Shown here piece by piece: positions 58,281-64,000 of a stretch of DNA of 64,000 nt. The position numbers were made by a program, and so were the translations under genes. Numbering within the stretch: position 1 is the first letter of the stretch; every line of letters starts with the position of its first letter. This DNA comes from Roseiconus lacunae (lineage in GTDB: Bacteria > Planctomycetota > Planctomycetia > Pirellulales > Pirellulaceae), in assembly GCF_008312935.1 (NCBI RefSeq), contig NZ_VSZO01000010.1:310001-374000 (forward strand), written 5' to 3'. Below the pieces are notes generated by a model. It was given only the letters and a program-made list of their open reading frames with translations, was not told the DNA's origin and did not search any database.

Positions 58281-60353
58281 TTAAGCTTTGCCGCGTGGTC
58301 CTAATCTTCCGAACATACGATCGAGTTCGTCGCGGCTAAAGAAGAGTGCCGTCGGTCGGCCGTGCGGACAATGGTGCGTGTCGTTGTAGAGGTCTTTTTG
58401 TTCCAACAACGCCTCGATTTCTTCGGCCGACAATGGGTCGCCCGCCTTAACCGCTGCCTTGCACGCGATCGTCGAGAGCAAGTGGTTCAGTAGCTCGATC
58501 GGCTCAGGTTTCTTGCCGCCGCCAAGCACCGACTCCATTAGCGTGCGAAGCATTTCCGCCGGCGGCGATCGCCGCAGGATCGCAGGGTAAGATCGAATCA
58601 CGACCGTCTCTCCGCCAAAGTCTTCGATCTCCATTCCGATTTGCTTCAACGTCTCTTGGTGCTCCAGAACCGCGGTCCGTTCACTTGGCGTCATTGAAAC
58701 GGGCTCGGGAACAAGCAGACCTTGTGATTCAAGCGCTTGTCCACTGTCGAGTACCTTCTTTTTGACCCGCTCGTAAAGCACACGTTCATGAAGGGCATGT
58801 TGATCGATGACCACCATGCCCTTTTCGTCTTGGGTAACCAAATATCGGTTGTGAACTTGGAATCCCAAGTAGCAAACGCTGGGATGGTTGTTGATGGCAC
58901 CCGAAGCGGACGCACCGCCGGCGGAGGATTCACCGCTTTCATCGATCTCCCACGGCGCAGTGTTCTCGCCGGGCGCAGTGTTCTCGTCGGAGCCGGTGTT
59001 GGGAGTGCCGAAAGATCCCGGCTCTCGTGGTGGCGGCAGCGACGGCGCCGAAGATGGTAGCGATGCCCCCGACGGATAAGGACGAAAGTCGGGAACGCCT
59101 CCGGGCCCGGGCATTGAACGTAGCGATGCGGCACTGCCATCGGCGCCGCTCATCAGTGATGGCGTCGCGACAGGTTGGGTGTCACCGCCGCGGCTCGGCG
59201 AGACAAACACTTCATCGGGTGACCGGCCAGTCCGCGCCCACTCGATCACCGATTGGCGGTGAGCTTGTTCACCGCGATTGGGCGGTGGCGCCGCCAGCGC
59301 CACGTCCTCGGCCGGCGGAGGCGGGCCGACTCGTTGGGTCATGTCGGTGGTCAAGAAATGGTGCCGAAGCGTTTGCAGCAATCGACTATAGACTCGCCCG
59401 CCATCGGTGAACCGGACTTCTAACTTGGTCGGGTGAACATTGACATCAATCATCTCCGCCGGCATCGACATCCGCAAAAAACAAACGGGGTGTCGACCGA
59501 CCATCAACAACCCTCGGTAGGCTTCACCGAGTGCATGTTGAAGCGATCGATCACGGATGTGCCGTCCATTTAGAAATAGATACTGCATCCGCGAATTACC
59601 GCGACTGACTGACGGATCGCAAACGTAACCGGACACCTTGATCTGGGCGTCATCGCTGCTGATTGGGATCAAGCTGTCTGCGATCTCGCCACCGAAGAAT
59701 GCTTCGATACGATCACTCCAGCGTTCTGTGACAGGCAGATCGTAGAGTGGTTTATCGTTGTTATTGAGCACGAAATGAATGTGCGAATTCGCCAGTGCGA
59801 TCCGGGTGAATGCTTCGACAATGTGCCCCTTTTCGGTGGCCGCCGTTTTGAGGAATCGATGACGAACCGGCGTGTTGAAAAACAGATTGCGGACTTCCAT
59901 CACCGTCCCGACGCCGCAACCGCAAGGCACCGGCGGTTCGATGACACCACCGCGCACTTGGATCTCGTTGCCCGCGTCTTCACCATCGACGCGGCTGCGA
60001 ATGGTCAGTTGGGAAACGCTGCCAATCGACGCGAGCGCCTCCCCGCGAAACCCGAGCGTACTGACATGAAACAACGCTTCGTCGGTGGGCAATTTGCTGG
60101 TCGCGTGACTGGCCAGGGCAAGCGGCAACTGATCGGAAGACATGCCGCACCCGTTGTCGCTGATGCGAATCAACTCCGTGCCCCCGCCGACGATCGATAC
60201 CTCGATTCGTGTCGAGCCTGCATCGACGCTGTTTTCAAGCAGTTCCTTCACAACCGAAGCCGGCCGTTCGATGACCTCGCCGGCGGCGATTTGGTTGATC
60301 AGATTTGGCGGCAGCTGACGAATGGTCGGTAGTTTTTTTGCGGTAGCATCCAT
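58281..60353 (-). CDS. mutL: DNA mismatch repair protein MutL (endonuclease type)
   Basis: The 690-residue protein has the GHKL ATPase motifs: LINQIAAGEVIERPASVVKE, ELLENSVDAGST, ISDNGCGM, LPLALASHATSKL and STLGFRGEALASIGSV. After a Pro/Gly/Ser-rich linker (about 370-480) the C-terminal domain carries DQHALHERVLYE (near 514-525, the DQHAxxExxxxE metal motif), an ACKAAVK-type block (CKAAVKAG) and HHCPHGRPTA near 665. These show the nicking type of MutL found in bacteria that lack MutH. MutL couples MutS mismatch recognition to strand incision. pdeM follows in the same direction, and the gene is divergent from the secreted coiled-coil gene. Confidence 0.96.
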   Translation of the reverse strand: MDATAKKLPTIRQLPPNLINQIAAGEVIERPASVVKELLENSVDAGSTRIEVSIVGGGTELIRISDNGCGMSSDQLPLALASHATSKLPTDEALFHVSTLGFRGEALASIGSVSQLTIRSRVDGEDAGNEIQVRGGVIEPPVPCGCGVGTVMEVRNLFFNTPVRHRFLKTAATEKGHIVEAFTRIALANSHIHFVLNNNDKPLYDLPVTERWSDRIEAFFGGEIADSLIPISSDDAQIKVSGYVCDPSVSRGNSRMQYLFLNGRHIRDRSLQHALGEAYRGLLMVGRHPVCFLRMSMPAEMIDVNVHPTKLEVRFTDGGRVYSRLLQTLRHHFLTTDMTQRVGPPPPAEDVALAAPPPNRGEQAHRQSVIEWARTGRSPDEVFVSPSRGGDTQPVATPSLMSGADGSAASLRSMPGPGGVPDFRPYPSGASLPSSAPSLPPPREPGSFGTPNTGSDENTAPGENTAPWEIDESGESSAGGASASGAINNHPSVCYLGFQVHNRYLVTQDEKGMVVIDQHALHERVLYERVKKKVLDSGQALESQGLLVPEPVSMTPSERTAVLEHQETLKQIGMEIEDFGGETVVIRSYPAILRRSPPAEMLRTLMESVLGGGKKPEPIELLNHLLSTIACKAAVKAGDPLSAEEIEALLEQKDLYNDTHHCPHGRPTALFFSRDELDRMFGRLGPRGKA

Positions 60354-60575
60354 CCCTTCAATCTACCGCCGAAGCGAGCTTCATCCAACCGTTGAATCGA
60401 GACGAAAACGTCGAACGACCGAGCTATTCGCTAAGGCTTGCATAATCGGCCCCCGCTCCATCGGATTGGTCGAGAAACCCCAAGTTCGTTTCCGAGGCCA
60501 CTTGGCTCGGGCTATCATCGTTATTCGTCGAATTCTCGACCTAACCCGACTTTTCCACGCCACGACGACTGCACC

Positions 60576-63530
60576 ATGAACGCTCGCACCGCCCCTTCGT
60601 TCGCTCTGCTCAGTTGGCTCGTTTTGACTTCGGTGGCCTCCGGTCAAAGCCATCGCGAAATTGCTTCCAAACCAAACGTCAGCGGATCGACCGAAGGGAT
60701 CACGTTGCAATCGCCCGAGAACGCTCCGTCGTCAGAGACAGACCAAGTCACCGAAACGATCCCGCCGGGTGTTCGCTCGACAGAGCCGCAGTCGGTGTTG
60801 ATGCCCGAAACACTTCCGAAATCAAAGCCGCCCGCCCTGGCACCGCCCGCCCCGTCTTTCGAGCAATGCTGCGACGAAGACGGAAGCATGCTCCCAATTG
60901 GGGACGAGTCCCGTGGGCTGCCTGTCTTTGGCGGTCCGACCGCCAATACTATGGTTCCGGCGAAGCTGACGCTGACGTCGACGCAACCCCAGCAGGGAAG
61001 GCTACACAGTGGAGACCGACCAAGTCGCTGGGCGACCGTGGACTACGGACCGTTGGAATTCACACTTCTGATTCCTCATGTCGATGGCGAGTCGATTGAT
61101 GCGATTCGATTTTGGCTTAACGGAAACATGATCTCCCCGTCGGCTTTGATCAAGCGTGACGAATCGGTCGTGATCGACCCTCACTCACAACAGGAAGGAC
61201 TCGTCAATACGATTCACTATGAAGTCTCTTGCCCACCGCTCGGACGTCATCTGCTGCAGGTGACTTACTTGCGAAAGACGCAGTGGAGTCCGATGAGCGC
61301 GCCGCTGCGATTTGAAGTGCTCGAGCCTCCAACCCCAGAAATCATCGCCGTTGCCCAAGGGAAACAGACGCCAAGTGCGCACCAGATTCGACTTCCGATC
61401 AAAACCAACGGAGACGTCACGTTGAAACTCGCCGGTGTCGATCCTCAAGATCAAGTCGCAGTCGATCTTGATGGGATGGAAATCTGTCAGGTTCAGGTTG
61501 ATCAACAGTGCTGCGTTGCAGTCGAGCTTGCCAAGCATGTCCCGCCGGGGCGCTATCGCATTCAAGTTCGATCGATCGGTAGCCAAAGCTGCGACCTTTC
61601 CAGCCAGCCTTCCAACACCGCGTGGGTTCAATTCCACACGCCGGATCGACACGTTTCAATTGATACTCCGCTTGATGGCAACAAGCTACCGGTGTTCCAA
61701 ACAGTCGCCCCGCTCCTACCGACACTGCCTTCGCTGGAAAGCCCGTTGCAATTTACAAGTGATCACATCGAATGCCAAAAGCTTCAGCAAGAAAACCAGA
61801 CGACGTCTGCCGACTTGTTCGACCGAGCCACCGTGCTGGTCGGAACGGATGAATCAAGAGAAGAAGCTCAGAAGAAAGTGGATGCAGGAAAAGAAAAGCT
61901 CCGCAAAGATCGTGAGCAACTCAATCGAGCGGTGGAACAGCTCAACCGCAATCGCGAGATTCAAAATCGACGATTAGAGATCATGAACAGGATCGACGAA
62001 AATTTGAATCGAGAGCAAGAGCGAGTCAACCGTCTGACAGATCAGCCCGAGGGCGTTGCCCAAACTCCCGCCGGTCAGCCGGAGGAGCCTACAAAATGGG
62101 AAGTCGACACAAAATTATCGCATGACATCGGCGAACGATCTCCTGCGAAAGCGGATCCAGCCGAAACGGTTTCGGCGAATCTAGAGAACCTCGAGAACGC
62201 CATGAAAGAATGGATCGAGCTGAAGCAAGACATCGATGAGGCTCGAATCGATCTCTTTGCAGAACATCAAAAACTTCGACGCGTTGTCAAGCAATGGAAC
62301 TGTCGAAACTGTGACGCCAACGTTTGTAAGTTCTTCGCCCAGCGTCACAAGCAACTCAACGACAAGCTGGCCGATCGCGATGCGATGTTAAAGCACTTAG
62401 CGTCTTTCCTGGAACGCGAAGGTGTCGAGTTGCTCGACGAAGTGATCAACGGCCTCAATCAAATTCACGGGGTCCTGCAAGTGAAGCAGCCGCTCTCGAT
62501 TCAATTGCCGCGTCAAAAACCGACGACGCAAGCGCTTGACAACATCGCGAGTGAAGCACTACGAGATCGCTACAAGGAGTTCTTCTCAAAATTCAAGCAC
62601 TTGCATCAACTGCAAGCTCTTTTTGAAACCCGAGAAGCGATCCAGTGTGATTGCGAAGAAAAGCCGAAGTGCCCTTGCTCGGAAACCGATGCACTCAAGG
62701 CTGCGGCGCGGGCCCTTGCGAAGCATGGGTACCTGCATGCCAAGTCGGTCGCGGAGGATCTTGAGAAGCAGTTGGCCTTTGTCGAAGAGATCCAATCTGA
62801 AATCGCATCGCTGATTGAAACTTATCAATTCGCCGAAACGGAAGTAGGGTGCAATGTGCTGGCAGAATTAATCGATGCCCGCGCGATCAAACAACAGCAA
62901 GACGTGCTGCTTGAGCAAGCCTTGCAAGCTGCCGTACACCGAGAAACTGCCGACCGAGCCCAACGCGATACCGCAAACAAACTTGCCAAGTCTTATTGGA
63001 AGAGACGGGAGTATCGAAAAGAAATTCGCGAAGCATATTTGCGCAATGCCCCCGACACGGTCACCTATTTCGATTCCCCGGCAACGTTTCCGATTCCCCG
63101 GTTCGGACGCTATGGTGTCGATGATTCGCGGCAGGGCATGATGATTTCAGAGAACATGAAGTGGGTCACCCGGGCCAACGGTTCGTACACACTGCAGTAC
63201 GAACTACGCCGTGCCGAAATGCCGGCGAAGCTGAGTCTACAACTGCAATTCCAAACCCCGGGAAGTGATATTTGGCACACCATCACGCTGCCCGAAGAGA
63301 TAGTCCGTCCGGGGACTGCCCAGTACCGTTTGGCGGAGGAATCAGACCTGAATCTGTTGCTAGATGAAAACCAAGTCTGGCGCAAAATCAATCAGACTGG
63401 ATCTCATCCGGCGCTTGAACGTTCCGGTGGCCGTATCACGAAGGTTCGCCGTAAAGGCTCGGCCCAGTACGGTTACGGATTCGAAGGTCTCGACGTCTAT
63501 CGAGACTACGATCTTGTTTATCGCCAGTAG
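60576..63530 (+). CDS. Large secreted coiled-coil protein of unknown function
   Basis: From the ATG at 60576, chosen because a signal peptide starts there (MNARTAPSFALLSWLVLTSV, cut after ASG), the protein has 984 residues. After a Pro/Ser-rich stretch with two cysteines (FEQCCDED, near 98) come Ig-like strands in two units (about 130-365, with LEFTLLIPHVDGESIDAIRF and HLLQVTYLRKTQW). A charged coiled coil with an Asn-Arg rhythm follows (about 420-490; REQLNRAVEQLNRNREIQNR), and a second helical region runs to about 800 with CRNCDANVCKFF and CDCEEKPKCPCSE, likely disulfide or metal sites. The C-terminus is a beta-rich domain ending in GFEGLDVYRDYDLVYRQ. I recognise no family. It is probably a planctomycete envelope or surface protein. 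Confidence 0.85.
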   Translation: MNARTAPSFALLSWLVLTSVASGQSHREIASKPNVSGSTEGITLQSPENAPSSETDQVTETIPPGVRSTEPQSVLMPETLPKSKPPALAPPAPSFEQCCDEDGSMLPIGDESRGLPVFGGPTANTMVPAKLTLTSTQPQQGRLHSGDRPSRWATVDYGPLEFTLLIPHVDGESIDAIRFWLNGNMISPSALIKRDESVVIDPHSQQEGLVNTIHYEVSCPPLGRHLLQVTYLRKTQWSPMSAPLRFEVLEPPTPEIIAVAQGKQTPSAHQIRLPIKTNGDVTLKLAGVDPQDQVAVDLDGMEICQVQVDQQCCVAVELAKHVPPGRYRIQVRSIGSQSCDLSSQPSNTAWVQFHTPDRHVSIDTPLDGNKLPVFQTVAPLLPTLPSLESPLQFTSDHIECQKLQQENQTTSADLFDRATVLVGTDESREEAQKKVDAGKEKLRKDREQLNRAVEQLNRNREIQNRRLEIMNRIDENLNREQERVNRLTDQPEGVAQTPAGQPEEPTKWEVDTKLSHDIGERSPAKADPAETVSANLENLENAMKEWIELKQDIDEARIDLFAEHQKLRRVVKQWNCRNCDANVCKFFAQRHKQLNDKLADRDAMLKHLASFLEREGVELLDEVINGLNQIHGVLQVKQPLSIQLPRQKPTTQALDNIASEALRDRYKEFFSKFKHLHQLQALFETREAIQCDCEEKPKCPCSETDALKAAARALAKHGYLHAKSVAEDLEKQLAFVEEIQSEIASLIETYQFAETEVGCNVLAELIDARAIKQQQDVLLEQALQAAVHRETADRAQRDTANKLAKSYWKRREYRKEIREAYLRNAPDTVTYFDSPATFPIPRFGRYGVDDSRQGMMISENMKWVTRANGSYTLQYELRRAEMPAKLSLQLQFQTPGSDIWHTITLPEEIVRPGTAQYRLAEESDLNLLLDENQVWRKINQTGSHPALERSGGRITKVRRKGSAQYGYGFEGLDVYRDYDLVYRQ

Positions 63531-63623
63531 CGGTCGGCAGTTTAAATCGAAGGGATGGGGTTAGATCGAGAAACACTCATCGGCACCATTGGAACACGAA
63601 TGAGCCGGTCGGGAATTTAGACG

Positions 63624-64000
63624 CTAAGCCGCATCAGCTTCGGGGGGCGATGTGGAATTGGCGTCAGCGCTCGAACCGCTGGCCGGTTGGGCTTTGGCTG
63701 CTCGTTGGCTTCGTTTGGCTTTCGCAGTCGCACGAGCCTCGGCAGCTAGGCGGGCTTGTTCTGCTTCCCCCGGATCGGTTTCCTGTTCCAGATCCATCAA
63801 CGCTTGCTGGATGCGGGCGACATGGTCGCGAACCGATTCGCCATCGATGGGGTAAAGCGGTTCGCCGAACCGGCAATCAATCCGAGAGAACGGCAATGGG
63901 ATCTGAACCCGATCCCACGACCGTTTGATGACGTAACGAAACTGGGGGATGAATGAAAGCGGCAGCACCGGCGCGCCGGTTTTCTGGGATAGCATCGCGA
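63624..64000 (-). CDS. DUF374 / lysophospholipid acyltransferase-like protein, C-terminal part
   Basis: The visible 125 codons contain MLSQKTGAPVLPLSFIPQFR, then IKRSWDRVQIPLPFSRIDCR and FGEPLYPIDG, the 'A..tGaPivP......r....SWDrf.iP.PFsr....yGePi.v' block of the DUF374 acyltransferase-like family, related to lipid A and phospholipid acyltransferases. The tail is an unusual Ala/Lys/Arg-rich, then Ser/Pro-rich extension (about 45 residues). The active-site part lies beyond the window edge, so catalysis cannot be judged. Membrane lipid modification is inferred from the family. Confidence 0.8.
   Translation of the reverse strand, partial: AMLSQKTGAPVLPLSFIPQFRYVIKRSWDRVQIPLPFSRIDCRFGEPLYPIDGESVRDHVARIQQALMDLEQETDPGEAEQARLAAEARATAKAKRSQRAAKAQPASGSSADANSTSPPEADAA

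Noticed and set aside
59775-60332. 185-codon frame antisense to mutL
   Set aside because: It lies opposite the conserved ATPase motifs of MutL and has no features of its own.

Overview
The window looks like a chromosomal segment of a planctomycete, most likely a Pirellulales relative of Rhodopirellula. The basis is the basic N-terminus ending in a LEPR-XLL-like motif (LEQRHLLAA) on the giant secreted protein, the CARDB, dockerin and RHS-like modules in it, a secreted DUF1080 protein, a baeRF-type protein, and moderately high GC with TTG/GTG-rich shadow frames. No rRNA, tRNA or CRISPR array was recognised.

Layout. Positions 1-3010 carry ordinary genes: the start of an AlgH/YqgE protein, pdxH, a membrane-anchored hypothetical protein and a baeRF (eRF1-like) protein. 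Positions 3884-43417 are one uninterrupted reading frame of 13,177 codons for a giant secreted multidomain protein. In order it holds a LEPR-XLL signal, six beta-helix-like blocks, an SbsA-type Ig domain, about 13 CARDB domains, a beta-propeller, cadherin/He-PIG-like Ig domains, an RHS-like shell fragment, two dockerin-like segments, Big-type Ig domains, VCBS/cadherin-like domains, a PKD domain, about 50 copies of a 46-residue Ser/Thr/Gln repeat, a Hint domain, a hydrophobic Gly/Ala segment and the first residues of a second Hint domain.

Positions 43418-49944 form a scrambled accessory region. It holds the 3' half of a type I restriction specificity gene (hsdS) broken by a stop codon, two copies (offset 2,977 bp) of a roughly 790-bp unit carrying a GxxExxY gene between two hsdR 5' fragments, an IS1380-type transposase remnant, two minus-strand genes of unknown function, and a Hint-AHH nuclease toxin with a probable immunity gene. 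This is the layout expected of a polymorphic-toxin locus: a giant surface protein followed by loose toxin and immunity cassettes in a recombining, decaying neighbourhood.

Positions 50000-64000 return to ordinary genes: a secreted DUF1080 protein, a DUF3127 protein with an SSB-like tail, a nitrogen module (Amt transporter and PII protein, with a possible sigma-54 promoter upstream of amt), asparagine synthase with a Ser/Thr kinase directly upstream in the same transcription unit, mutL with pdeM, a secreted coiled-coil protein, and the end of a DUF374 acyltransferase-like gene. The Amt/PII pair and asnB are both concerned with nitrogen assimilation. mutL and pdeM are both DNA-repair genes.
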